Assembly (NCBI GenBank): GCA_030699205.1
Contig: JAUYJY010000033.1
Span: 1-38,800 of the forward strand
Direction: 5' to 3'
DNA: 38,800 bases
Source: Candidatus Pacearchaeota archaeon
GTDB taxonomy: Archaea; Nanobdellota; Nanobdellia; Pacearchaeales; GW2011-AR1
The position numbers and the translations under genes were made by a program. The first letter of the stretch is position 1, and each line of letters opens with the position of its first letter. The notes beneath the pieces are model-generated. The model ran no database searches and was not told where the DNA came from. It worked only from the letters and a program-made list of their open reading frames with translations. Below, one piece after another: positions 22,169-30,294 of the stretch.

Positions 22169-23449
22169 TTATTTCTTGCCGATAAATTTCTTGCCGTCCA
22201 TGTAAGGAATCAAAACATCAGGAATCTTTATTGTTCCGTCTTTTTGCTGACAATTTTCAAGAATTGCAACCATTGCACGCGAAGTTGCAATAGCCGTATT
22301 ATTCAAAGTATGCACAAATCTTCTTTCGCCCTTATCATTAAAATATTTTATATTTAATCTTCTTGCCTGTGCTTCTTCCATATTTGTTACCGAGCCAATT
22401 TCATTATACTCATTAGTTCTTGGGCGCCAGAATTCTAAATCTGCACCCTTCGCTTTTAAATCTCCTAAATCTGCCGAACAGGATTCATATTCTCTTATTG
22501 GAATCTTTAGTTTTTTAAATAACTCTTTTGATAAATCCATTAATTCTTTATAATACTTGTAAGAATCTTTTGGCTCGCAGATAACTACCATTTCTTGTTT
22601 ATTAAACTGGTGCGTTCTAAAAAGACCTTTCTCATCAATGCCGTGAGAACCAATTTCTTTTCTAAAACACATTGAATATGCAGTTAATTTTAATGGTAAA
22701 TCCTTGTGGTTTAATGTTTTCCCAATAAACATCCCAATCACTGGATGTTCTGATGTTGCAATTAAATATAAATCCTCTCCCTCAATCTTATAGGACATTG
22801 CATCTATTTCAGATTTAGAGTATACCCCTTCTAAAACTTTTTTTCTAATCATCAGTGGTGGCTCTATATACTCATATCCTTTTGAAACCATAAAATCTCT
22901 TGAATAATTTATTAAGGCCTGATTTAACAAAGCTAAATCATTTTTTAGAATATAAAAACCATTTCCAGTAATTTCTGCAGAAGTTTCAAAATCAGCAAGA
23001 CCTAATTCCTCAGCTAATTCTGTATGATTTTTTATGGAAAAATCAAATTTTTTAGGAATTCCGATAACCTCGCGAACAACATTATCCTTTGCAGATTTTC
23101 CGATAGGAACAGATTCATGCAAAATAGTTGGTATTTGTTTTAGTAAACTATCAATAGATTCTTTTAATCTTCTTTCTTTTTCTTCAACCCTAGCAATTTC
23201 CTGGGGAATTTGTTTGGCTTTTTTCAGAAGGTTTTTATCATTCGCCCTTTCTTTTTTAGCTTCTGAAATTTGTTTTGACAAAACATTCCTTTCAGCCCTT
23301 AGAGAATCAATTTCTGACTTTAATTTTCTCCACTTTTCATCTTTTTTTATGATTTCTTCTAAAACTTTTAACTTCTCATCTTGAAATTTCTTTTTTATGT
23401 TTTTTCGGATTAAATCCGGGTTTTGCCTAATTAAACTTATGTCTATCAT
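22169..23449 (-). CDS. serS: seryl-tRNA synthetase
   Basis: A 426-aa class II aminoacyl-tRNA synthetase that charges tRNA-Ser. The N-terminal coiled-coil arm (residues about 28-100, highly charged) contacts the long variable arm of tRNA-Ser. Class II motifs are present: motif 2 TAYSMCFRKEIGSHG near residue 255, and motif 3 NNTAIATSRAMVAILENCQQ near residue 390; the Ser-binding TSEH and NKQEMVVI are also seen. It is the standard type, not the rare methanogen type. The matching tRNA-Ser (GGA) gene is at 30.9 kb. A minus-strand gene alone, flanked on both sides by 93-bp repeats. Confidence 0.97.
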   Translation of the reverse strand: MIDISLIRQNPDLIRKNIKKKFQDEKLKVLEEIIKKDEKWRKLKSEIDSLRAERNVLSKQISEAKKERANDKNLLKKAKQIPQEIARVEEKERRLKESIDSLLKQIPTILHESVPIGKSAKDNVVREVIGIPKKFDFSIKNHTELAEELGLADFETSAEITGNGFYILKNDLALLNQALINYSRDFMVSKGYEYIEPPLMIRKKVLEGVYSKSEIDAMSYKIEGEDLYLIATSEHPVIGMFIGKTLNHKDLPLKLTAYSMCFRKEIGSHGIDEKGLFRTHQFNKQEMVVICEPKDSYKYYKELMDLSKELFKKLKIPIREYESCSADLGDLKAKGADLEFWRPRTNEYNEIGSVTNMEEAQARRLNIKYFNDKGERRFVHTLNNTAIATSRAMVAILENCQQKDGTIKIPDVLIPYMDGKKFIGKK

Positions 23450-23529
23450 ATCTTAAATTAGTGAGGTGATTATTTAAAATTAATGAGTGAGCTAAAAGAT
23501 TAGATTTTGTGATTAGTGGAAAAACTTAC

Positions 23530-23622
23530 TATAGTCTAAGACATTTATAATTGAAAGGTATTTGTCTTAGACTATTAGCGGAAGAACAAAAAACTGTTCA
23601 AAATATTTTGTCTTCTGCTATA
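23530..23622 (+). repeat. 93-bp double-palindrome repeat, copy D
   Basis: Full-length copy beginning TATAGTCTAAGACA and ending TCTTCTGCTATA, 80 bp upstream of the serS start. It differs from copy E only at one position of the second hairpin (GCGG versus GCTG). Confidence 0.95.
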
Positions 23623-23683
23623 ACCTATTTTCACAGCACCAATACATTAAAGCACACAATCAATAATTATAAAATAACCCAAA

Positions 23684-23776
23684 TATAGTCTAAGACATTT
23701 ATAATTGAAAGGTATTTGTCTTAGACTATTAGCTGAAGAACAAAAAACTGTTCAAAATATTTTGTCTTCTGCTATA
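23684..23776 (+). repeat. 93-bp double-palindrome repeat, copy E
   Basis: Full-length copy in the same orientation as copy D, 61 bp after it, in the divergent intergenic region between serS and the next gene. Apart from the two repeats this 460-bp region holds only AT-rich sequence and the TATA box (ATTTTATAAATC, 23880-23891) of the gene at 23912. Confidence 0.95.
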
Positions 23777-23911
23777 TTACCAGATATTAATCTAACTTAG
23801 TATCTAAAAATATGGGTTCACTCCACAATGTAATATAATCAAATTGATAGTATTTTAATGTGCTTGGTGGGAATTGGTATATTTTATAAATCATAAATTC
23901 TTTAAAGTTTT

Positions 23912-24550
23912 ATGGTGATGGAGGAGATAATATTGTCTTTTGTAGGTGCATATAATTTACTCATTGCAAGCGTACCTACACAATATTCCGGATTGATTAA
24001 CATATTTGTTTTCGCATTATTGCTTTCTCTTTATTCTATTTTTACATGGAAATTTTATCGGTTCCTTTCTAAGAAAGACTTAATTGAATTAAACCTTTTT
24101 GAATACAACCGCCTTACACACCCATTTCTTAAGAAATTGTTGGCAATAGCCCTTTATTTAATTGAATACATAATTATTCTTCCATTTCTAATTTTCTTCT
24201 GGTTCGGAATTTTAGCGTTGCTAATTCTGATACTATCCGAAAGCCTTAGTATTCATCAGGTAATTGTTGTTTCTGCAGCAATGATTGCGGCAATAAGAAT
24301 GCTTTCTTATTACGAAGAAGATTTATCAAGAGACCTTGCAAAAATGTTTCCATTTACCATTCTTGCTATTTTTATTTTAAATCCTAATTTCTTCTCTTTG
24401 GAAAGAATTCTTACTAACCTTATAGCTCTCCCAGAATTAGTTGGAAGCATCTTTTACTTTTTAATTTTGATAATCGGTCTTGAAGTAATTTTAAGAATTA
24501 TTGATGTAATCAGAAACCTTGCGATTAGCAGACGGGGAGAAAAGAAATAA
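23912..24550 (+). CDS. polytopic membrane protein, unknown function
   Basis: A 212-aa protein with about five membrane helices (INIFVFALLLSLYSIFTWKF, LYLIEYIIILPFLIFFWFGI, LALLILILSE, FPFTILAIFILNPNFF, SIFYFLILIIGLEVILRIID). It has charged cytosolic loops (FLSKKDLIELNLFEYNR; YYEEDLSRDLAKM) and a basic C-terminus. The family is not one I can name. Start: ATG at 23912, preceded about 20-30 bp upstream by a TATA box; an ATG two codons later is also possible. It lies convergent with the Kef-type antiporter (18 bp between stops), so the two are not in one operon. Confidence 0.75.
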   Translation: MVMEEIILSFVGAYNLLIASVPTQYSGLINIFVFALLLSLYSIFTWKFYRFLSKKDLIELNLFEYNRLTHPFLKKLLAIALYLIEYIIILPFLIFFWFGILALLILILSESLSIHQVIVVSAAMIAAIRMLSYYEEDLSRDLAKMFPFTILAIFILNPNFFSLERILTNLIALPELVGSIFYFLILIIGLEVILRIIDVIRNLAISRRGEKK

Positions 24551-24568
24551 GAAAGCGAATAGATATTC

Positions 24569-26263
24569 CTATTCATTGCGTGGGTGGTGCCCGTGAGAAA
24601 TTCTTTCTCCAAATTCTTTCAATTGTTTCTTACCTTCTTTTCTTATTTCTTTTTTCTCAAAATTATCTTTTACTAAAAGATGTGCCATAAAATCCCCCCC
24701 AAGGAAGCTGGGCATAATAACATAATCTGCACCCTCTTCATATAACTTGATGCTCTCTTCCATTCTCTTAGAAGTTGGTATAAAAAGAACATTCTTATTT
24801 TTTATTTCTCTTAAAATTTTAATATTTGTTTCTAAATCTGATATTGTTGAAATTATAATTTCTGCTTTTCTTAATCTTAATTCATTTAGAAATTCAGAAT
24901 CATTCACATCACCATAAGCACAATTAATTCCCCTTTTAGAAAGTTTATTTATAATATCTGGATTGAAATCTATAACTAAATATTTCTTTCTTGCTTTATT
25001 AAACGCTTTTAATAAGTTAAACCCTAAATGGCCATACCCCATTAAAATCACATCATAATCTTTGTTTTTGGCAGCCGTGCCAAGTTCTTTCTTTTTTCCA
25101 TCAAATATATTCAGCAAATTCTTTATTTTATTATAAATTGGATTTGAATAATAAACCATATAGCTGCTCAAGGCGATAGTTATTAGTGCCACTAAAATTG
25201 AAAGAGAAAGTATTTCCTGTTTCAAAACACCCATAGTTGCTCCAAGCAAAATCAGAATTAATGAAAATTCGCTTATTTGTGCAAGTAAAATTCCTGTATG
25301 AAATCCCACTTTCTTTTTATATCCAAAGAACTTCATTAAAGTCATTACAATTATTGGATTCCCCACCAATACAAAAATAGAGAATGCAAATGCCTTTGTA
25401 ATTAATCCCAAAGATAAAGGACCTATAAGTTTAGAGCCAAAAAATACAAAAAACAACACCACAAAGAAATCTCTTATCCCTGTGATTTTACCCTTTATCT
25501 CAAGATTATATTTTGATGATGCAAGTGCCATCCCCGCCAATAATGCCCCAATTTCAATTGAAAATCCCAACCCCTCAAAAGCTATTGCTACTATTAGTGT
25601 CCACGCAACGCTAAATAAGAATAAAATTTCCTGATTTCTCGCAGCCAATCCAACAATTTTATGAAGAATGAAATATGAGATTAAAAAAACTCCTGCAATT
25701 GCAATCGCACCCTTAATAAGCTGAATGAAAATTAAAGATATGTCTCCACCCCCTAAAACTGGAACTAACATCAATGCAATTGCTGCAACAAAGTCCTGAA
25801 CAATTAAAACACCTATTCCTATTTTTCCATGTAGTGTATCTAATTCTTTTTTATCTGAGAGAAGTTTTACAGCAACAACTGTCGATGAAAACGCAAGACC
25901 TGCTGCAATGTATAATGCGGGAATTGATGAAAATCCAAATCCGATAGCAATTAAAAATCCTATGGACGCCGTAACTAATATCTGCCCCAATCCAACTCCG
26001 AGAGCAACACCCCCAACATCCTTTAAGACCCTAAAATCCAAATTTAAACCAACGATAAATAATAAGAAAGTGACTCCCATCCTCGCTAATGCCTGAACCA
26101 AATCTGTAGAACTTAACAAATTTAATGCAAATGGCCCGACTAAAATTCCTGTAATCAGATATGCAATTATAGGGGGCTGTTTTATTGCTCTTCCAAATAA
26201 ACTTAGAACTGCCGCCAATCCAATAATAACCCCAATTTCTATAATTATACTTTCCATCTGCAA
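24569..26263 (-). CDS. Kef-type monovalent cation:proton antiporter with RCK/TrkA-N domain
   Basis: A 564-aa protein of the CPA2 family. About twelve helices fill residues 1-385 (QPPIIAYLITGILVGPFALN, AAGLAFSSTVVAVKLLSDKK with conserved Ser-Ser-Thr, IGVLIVQDFVAAIALM with the ion-binding Asp). Residues about 400-545 form a regulatory nucleotide-binding RCK/TrkA-N domain (DVILMGYGHLGFNLLKAFNK, then INCAYGDVNDSEFLNELRLR). It exports or exchanges K+ or Na+ for protons and is gated by nucleotide or redox state. The C-terminal tail is His/Arg rich (GERISHGHHPRNE). Complete in length and motif. Confidence 0.93.
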   Translation of the reverse strand: MQMESIIIEIGVIIGLAAVLSLFGRAIKQPPIIAYLITGILVGPFALNLLSSTDLVQALARMGVTFLLFIVGLNLDFRVLKDVGGVALGVGLGQILVTASIGFLIAIGFGFSSIPALYIAAGLAFSSTVVAVKLLSDKKELDTLHGKIGIGVLIVQDFVAAIALMLVPVLGGGDISLIFIQLIKGAIAIAGVFLISYFILHKIVGLAARNQEILFLFSVAWTLIVAIAFEGLGFSIEIGALLAGMALASSKYNLEIKGKITGIRDFFVVLFFVFFGSKLIGPLSLGLITKAFAFSIFVLVGNPIIVMTLMKFFGYKKKVGFHTGILLAQISEFSLILILLGATMGVLKQEILSLSILVALITIALSSYMVYYSNPIYNKIKNLLNIFDGKKKELGTAAKNKDYDVILMGYGHLGFNLLKAFNKARKKYLVIDFNPDIINKLSKRGINCAYGDVNDSEFLNELRLRKAEIIISTISDLETNIKILREIKNKNVLFIPTSKRMEESIKLYEEGADYVIMPSFLGGDFMAHLLVKDNFEKKEIRKEGKKQLKEFGERISHGHHPRNE

Positions 26264-26315
26264 ACCTCTTTTTCTCTCTTTAAAAGAATAAAAACAATTT
26301 TAAATATGTTCCCAT

Positions 26316-26564
26316 TTAGGAAAGTTTCTTCTTATAAACTGCAATGTAAAATACAATAGCCCCTAATATTCCTGTGAAAATAGTTATTATCAGATGGAAA
26401 GTATTCTTCATAATTCCCTCCAAGTAAATCATTCTTATCCAAAAAGTCAATCCCGACCCTATTGCTCCAATTATTGAGACGTAGAATATGAAGAAAAAGA
26501 ATATCCCGAGGATGGGACTTAGGGTTTCATGATTTGTTAAAGATATGCCAATCATAGATATCAT
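26316..26564 (-). CDS. small membrane protein
   Basis: An 82-aa protein with two or three helices (LGIFFFFIFYVSIIGAIGSG, then TFHLIITIFTGILGAIVFYI) separated by a short loop with Arg and Glu. No family recognised. It lies about 50 bp upstream of the antiporter start on the same strand and may be co-transcribed with it; a subunit role is possible but not shown. Confidence 0.6.
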   Translation of the reverse strand: MISMIGISLTNHETLSPILGIFFFFIFYVSIIGAIGSGLTFWIRMIYLEGIMKNTFHLIITIFTGILGAIVFYIAVYKKKLS

Positions 26565-26613
26565 AAGAATAATTATTGAAATGAGAAAAGCATAAAGATG
26601 GAATTTGCATTTC

Positions 26614-26760
26614 TTTTTATGTCGAAGTTGCTGATACAGATGAATGCAACTTAGAGCACAAGAGAATTGCTTACTCTTGCAATTCTCTGTGCAGAGAAAT
26701 CCATAAAAGATTTCTCATGCATCCAAAAGTCCCAAAACAAAACGAGAGGGACTTTTTGAT
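26614..26760 (+). repeat. hairpin repeat family 2, first copy, with three further hairpins
   Basis: Bases 26614-26680 match 37019-37085 at 62 of 67 positions in the same orientation. The shared part has a hairpin, AAGTTGC with a 14-nt loop (TGATACAGATGAAT) and GCAACTT; the other copy keeps it with one G-T wobble. Here the sequence runs on into GAGAATTGC/GCAATTCTC (flanked by GCAC/GTGC), GAGAAATC/GATTTCTC, and AAAAGTCCC/GGGACTTTTT, the last terminator-like with a T run. It may be a small RNA with its own terminator, or part of a mobile element. Confidence 0.65.
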
Positions 26761-26796
26761 ATTCCTGTTTTTCTTTTTTGCTTGAAATGTCCATAA

Positions 26797-26889
26797 TATA
26801 GTCTAAGACATTTATAATTAAACAGTATTTGTCTTAGACTATTAGCGGAAGAACAAAAAACTGTTCAAAATATTTTGTCTTCTGCTATA
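26797..26889 (+). repeat. 93-bp double-palindrome repeat, copy F
   Basis: Full-length copy with loop TATAATTAAACAGTAT, the CAGTAT subtype shared (in reverse) with copy B. It is flanked by TA-rich sequence (CCATAA before, CTATAT after). Confidence 0.95.
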
Positions 26890-26935
26890 CTATATGGAAC
26901 AAACTATTATAAATGTAAGTTTTGTGTATTTTTAT

Positions 26936-27003
26936 TATGCTCATCCCACTTGGCTGGGATGGGGGCGGTCGGCTCACTACGCGGCGGGCTGACCGCACTC
27001 CAT
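26936..27003 (+). ncRNA. candidate GC-rich double-hairpin RNA upstream of rps10
   Basis: In very AT-rich surroundings, two strong hairpins stand out: CATCCCA (26942-26948) with TGGGATG (26955-26961), and GCGGTCGGC (26965-26973) with GCTGACCGC (26988-26996) around a 14-nt loop containing GCGGCGG. A TATA-like ATTATAAATG (26906-26915) lies about 25-30 bp before the first stem. The rps10 promoter (TCTTTTTAAA, 27021-27030) lies after it, so this is probably a separate short transcript rather than its leader. No known class fits. Confidence 0.5.
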
Positions 27004-27051
27004 AAAATTTGAAAAGCAAATCTTTTTAAACCAAATTTTTCTAAACCCATC

Positions 27052-27360
27052 ATGGGAAAGGTAAGAATTAAATTAAGCAGTATTGATATAGGAGCTTTAA
27101 ATTCAGTGATTGAAATGATTAAAGGGATTTCTGATAAAACGGGAGTTAATATGCGTGGTCCCATTCCATTGCCTACAAGAAGGATGAAAGTAACAACAAG
27201 AAAGAGTCCTTGCGGAGATGGAACGGCTACATTTGACAGGTTTGAAATGAGAGTTCATAAAAGAATAATTGACCTTCCCGCACAGGATAGAGTTCTGCAT
27301 CCAATTATGACTTTAAAGATACCAAGAAGCGTGCAGATAAAAATTGAGATGAAAGACTAA
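27052..27360 (+). CDS. rps10: small ribosomal subunit protein uS10
   Basis: A 102-aa S10 protein, a structural part of the 30S head. It starts MGKVRIKLSSIDIGALNSVI and holds the family signature GPIPLPTRRMKVTTRKSPCG and HKRIIDLPAQDRVLHPIM, in archaeal/eukaryotic style. Its length is usual. The TATA box TCTTTTTAAA is about 25 bp upstream, so it is leaderless or short-leadered. The usual neighbour tuf (EF-1A) is not seen on either side, so the gene stands alone here. Confidence 0.96.
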   Translation: MGKVRIKLSSIDIGALNSVIEMIKGISDKTGVNMRGPIPLPTRRMKVTTRKSPCGDGTATFDRFEMRVHKRIIDLPAQDRVLHPIMTLKIPRSVQIKIEMKD

Positions 27361-27396
27361 CTAAATCTTTATTAATAATTTATCTTATCTTTTTTA

Positions 27397-27813
27397 ATGA
27401 AAATATATTTTGCAGGTTCTATTTCCGGAGGGAGGGATGATGTTAAAATTTATTCAGAAATTATTAATTACCTAAAAAAATACGGAGAGGTTTTAACAGA
27501 ACACGTTGGTGATGCACATTTAAGTGCTGAAGATGGAGAGGGAATCGGGGATAAAAAAATCCACGATAGAGATATGAAATGGGTTCTTTCTTCTGATATT
27601 TTAGTTGCGGAAATCACAAAACCAAGTTTAGGAGTAGGTTATGAAATTGGCAGAGCTTTTGAAAATGGGAAAAAAATCCTGTGCCTTTACAGAAAAGAAG
27701 ATGGTAAAATGGTTTCTCCGATGATTATAGGGAATGATAAAATTAAGAGTTTTTGCTATTCTGATTTAGAAGAAGCTAAAGAAGTTATTGATGGGTTTTC
27801 TAGTACTCTTTAA
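27397..27813 (+). CDS. DNPH1/RCL-like 2'-deoxynucleoside 5'-phosphate N-hydrolase
   Basis: A 138-aa enzyme of the nucleoside 2-deoxyribosyltransferase superfamily. MKIYFAGSISGGRDDVKIYS is the phosphate-binding start; IHDRDMKWVLSSDILVAEIT has the catalytic-side Asp, and KPSLGVGYEIGRAFENGKKI contains the catalytic Glu (GxGxE). DNPH1 proteins hydrolyse the N-glycosidic bond of deoxynucleotide monophosphates, cleaning unusual dNMPs. It follows rps10 by 36 bp and converges with thyA (4-bp overlap). Grouping with thyA, dcd-like and folA genes supports a nucleotide-sanitation role. Confidence 0.88.
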   Translation: MKIYFAGSISGGRDDVKIYSEIINYLKKYGEVLTEHVGDAHLSAEDGEGIGDKKIHDRDMKWVLSSDILVAEITKPSLGVGYEIGRAFENGKKILCLYRKEDGKMVSPMIIGNDKIKSFCYSDLEEAKEVIDGFSSTL

Positions 27814-28919
27814 ACCGCCATTTTTCTTTTGATTGCCGGATGTGATTCATAACCCTCTAAAACAAAATCATCTATTGTCAGCTGTTTATGTGGCTTTCTA
27901 GCTATCTTTAAAGTTGGCAAGTTTTCTTTTGGCTTCCTTGACCTTTGTTCTATTAGTGCAGTGACGTGGTCATATTGCTCTTCAACATCATCTTTTGGTG
28001 CATTAGAATTTACCCACATTAATAATTCTTCGTATCTTCCTTCATCACCCTCGCGGATTGATTTCATCCTTAATCTTAATTCATCTAAATGCTCCCGATA
28101 CCACTGCCCTCTCTTTATGAGCCCGGCGTAAATGTGTGCGTCCCCAAAACCATGCACAAAGCTTCTAGGAGTTAGACCAGTTTCATTTGCAATAATCTGT
28201 GTAAGTGCTGCATAACTTGCAATATTGAATGGAATTCCCAAGAACCAGTCAGCACTTCTTTGATACATTTGTAAATCTAATTCTCCTTCTTCGTTAACCC
28301 ATGGTTGAATTAATACATGACAGGGAGGTTGTGATGTTCTTGCTACATCTCCCGGTTGCCATGCAGTTACCATGTTTCTCTTGCTTGTTGGTCTTTTCTT
28401 CATCCTTTCTATCATATCGCCCATTTGGTCTACCAAAACCACTTCTCCCTTTTCCACATCAAAATACTGCCACCTCATCCATTGGGCACCATATATTGGT
28501 CCTGCGTCTCCAAACCTTTCCGCAAATCCTGAATCTTCTCTAATTCTTTGCCCATACTCTGCGACTGCATTATCCCAATCAGGAGAATATTTTATCCCCT
28601 TTATTCCTTCGGAAAAAATCCCTTCCTTTACCATTGCTGAAAGATTATTTTCGAAAGCGTTAGGTCTCCAAATTGTAACTCCATTATCTTCAAGGTATTT
28701 TATGTTTGTATCGCCTCTTAAGAACCAAATTAATTCATGAAATATTGACTTGGATGGAATTCTTTTTGTAGTTAATAATGGAAACCCGTCTCTCAAGTCG
28801 TAACGGTCTGTTCCTCCCATTAAAGAAATAATCGGAGAGCCCTTTCGGTTTCCCTTTATGCTTGAATAAGGAGAAGTTAGAATTTCTTTCGCATGATCTA
28901 AATATTGCTTATCTGCCAT
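27810..28919 (-). CDS. thyA: thymidylate synthase
   Basis: A 369-aa ThyA that methylates dUMP to dTMP with methylene-tetrahydrofolate. Motifs: LRDGFPLLTTKRIPSKSIFH near residue 42, the catalytic Cys in TSQPPCHVLIQPWVNEEG near residue 200, DWFLGIPFNIASYAALTQII and the dUMP-binding HGFGDAHIYAGL. It is about 100 residues longer than the E. coli type, with insertions in the middle and a C-terminal extension (KIARKPHKQLTIDDFVLEGY). Made with folA (30.3 kb) and a dcd-like gene, it completes a dTMP pathway. It reads toward DNPH1. Confidence 0.97.
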   Translation of the reverse strand: MADKQYLDHAKEILTSPYSSIKGNRKGSPIISLMGGTDRYDLRDGFPLLTTKRIPSKSIFHELIWFLRGDTNIKYLEDNGVTIWRPNAFENNLSAMVKEGIFSEGIKGIKYSPDWDNAVAEYGQRIREDSGFAERFGDAGPIYGAQWMRWQYFDVEKGEVVLVDQMGDMIERMKKRPTSKRNMVTAWQPGDVARTSQPPCHVLIQPWVNEEGELDLQMYQRSADWFLGIPFNIASYAALTQIIANETGLTPRSFVHGFGDAHIYAGLIKRGQWYREHLDELRLRMKSIREGDEGRYEELLMWVNSNAPKDDVEEQYDHVTALIEQRSRKPKENLPTLKIARKPHKQLTIDDFVLEGYESHPAIKRKMAV

Positions 28920-29160
28920 TTGATTATGAGATAGTTCTATTTTTTAAGGATGATTATACTTGATAGTAGTTGAGCTTTTCCATTTTAAATTTAGAAAATC
29001 TACAGAACCCATAGACTTCATTGCTATTTCTAATCCCTCTCATACTTCCATCTTCTCCATTTTATAGACTAATAACTATAAAATTGGAAAATAAATCTGG
29101 ACAATGGACGATTTATTTTTGTAAACAAAATAACAAATGTTTATCTACTGACTTGAATTG

Positions 29161-29598
29161 CTAATCTAATCTTCTTATTAATCCAAACCCTCCTCCCCTT
29201 TCCCCAATTTCCCTCATTAAAGCTCGGAATTCAAACCTCCTTCTTGATGAATCGGCAGGGTCTTCTGCTACTATAAAAGGATATTCAAATCTTATTATTC
29301 TGTATGCATGTGTCCCATAGGCCATCAATCCATGGTTTATAGATATTTCATCCACTAAATCCAAAGGCTCATTAAAGGGAGTTTCATTATGCCAATAAAA
29401 GTTATACTCAAAACCCTTCAATCTTAGAAAATCTTTTATTTTATGGTCATCAACTCTATGTCCTTTAGCCGAGGGGGTTAAATTATTTGCAATTTCCTCT
29501 TGGGAAATCTGTATCCCATGATTATTAAGAATTCCTTGCAAAATAGAACAGACACAAAAGGTAGGTTTTCTTTGTGGGATTAATCCGGGTGGTTCCAT
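29161..29598 (-). CDS. C39-like cysteine peptidase
   Basis: A 145-aa cytosolic protein with the papain-like C39 layout: KPTFCVCSILQGILNNHGIQ (catalytic Cys, near residue 16), then GLMAYGTHAYRIIRFEYPFI (His) and a following Asp (AEDPADSSRR). The family includes bacteriocin-processing proteases and peptidase-like proteins. I chose the ATG at 29598, 1 nt after the dcd-like stop; an in-frame ATG at 29622 is possible. Co-transcription with a nucleotide gene is unexplained. A second C39-like gene lies at 31043. Confidence 0.68.
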   Translation of the reverse strand: MEPPGLIPQRKPTFCVCSILQGILNNHGIQISQEEIANNLTPSAKGHRVDDHKIKDFLRLKGFEYNFYWHNETPFNEPLDLVDEISINHGLMAYGTHAYRIIRFEYPFIVAEDPADSSRRRFEFRALMREIGERGGGFGLIRRLD

Positions 29599-29599
29599 T

Positions 29600-30193
29600 T
29601 TAATTCTGAACTTCTTTTTCACCTTGGCTTGTCACCCTTCCGCCTTGGTGTTGTCCAGAGTATGCCCTGTTTATTTCTCCAATTACGGGTTCATATTCTA
29701 TATTAAACATTCTTGCACCCAATTCAAATATAAAATTTTGATCTCCCTGATTTTTTATTGCGAATGCAAGCTTTCCCTTATATCCCGGATCTGTTTTTGT
29801 CGCATGAAAACTTACCCCGCCCCTATGTAAAGAACTTCTCGGCCAAATTTTGGGTATTAAATATCCTTCTGGAAAAGAATTGTCATATTTTAATTTTTCA
29901 GCTGGTGCATGGATAACTTCTATTGTTGTAACTAAAACAAATTCTCCTGGTTTTAGAACAATGGTTTTATTTCCATCTTTTTCAAAATCTCCCAGTAATT
30001 CTGTTTTAGGAGAATATCTTTCCCTGCTTGTTCCATCCGCAGCAAGTAGACTATCTCCGAGCAATTTGTGTACTTGCCCCACCCTTAAATCTATTCCAGA
30101 ACCCTCTGGATTTTCTAATTCCCTTTTTGATAATCCCTCTATAAGATTATATTTCTTGTTTAGTTCTAATATTCTAACTGCGGAAATTTTCAT
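29600..30193 (-). CDS. dcd: dCTP deaminase/dUTPase superfamily protein
   Basis: A 197-aa trimeric-fold protein of the Dcd/Dut superfamily: GSGIDLRVGQVHKLLGDS (first motif), PKIWPRSSLHRGGVSFHATK (phosphate-binding RSSLxRxG), then TDPGYKGKLAFAIKNQGDQN and GARMFNIEYEPV. In true dCTP deaminases the strand after DPGYxG carries a catalytic Glu (TLEL-like); here the aligned residue appears to be Ala (LAFAI). So it may act as a dUTPase, or have lost catalysis. It is divergent from folA (about 100 bp) and co-oriented with the C39-like gene. Confidence 0.82.
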   Translation of the reverse strand: MKISAVRILELNKKYNLIEGLSKRELENPEGSGIDLRVGQVHKLLGDSLLAADGTSRERYSPKTELLGDFEKDGNKTIVLKPGEFVLVTTIEVIHAPAEKLKYDNSFPEGYLIPKIWPRSSLHRGGVSFHATKTDPGYKGKLAFAIKNQGDQNFIFELGARMFNIEYEPVIGEINRAYSGQHQGGRVTSQGEKEVQN

Positions 30194-30294
30194 TTTACAG
30201 ATTTCATTAAATTTCTTTTGTTTTTAAGTTTAATTATAATTTATACACCATATATCACAAGAATAATTAAAAACAACTAATCACCATTTTTAAT

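Noticed and set aside
23530-23776. The paired 93-bp repeats as a CRISPR array
   Set aside because: Repeats are too long and internally palindromic, there are only two in tandem with a 61-bp gap, other copies are dispersed in both orientations, and no cas genes are present.
26907-27164. Minus-strand frame across the GC-rich hairpins and the start of rps10
   Set aside because: It is antisense to the well-supported S10 gene, and its composition follows the hairpins, not a protein pattern.
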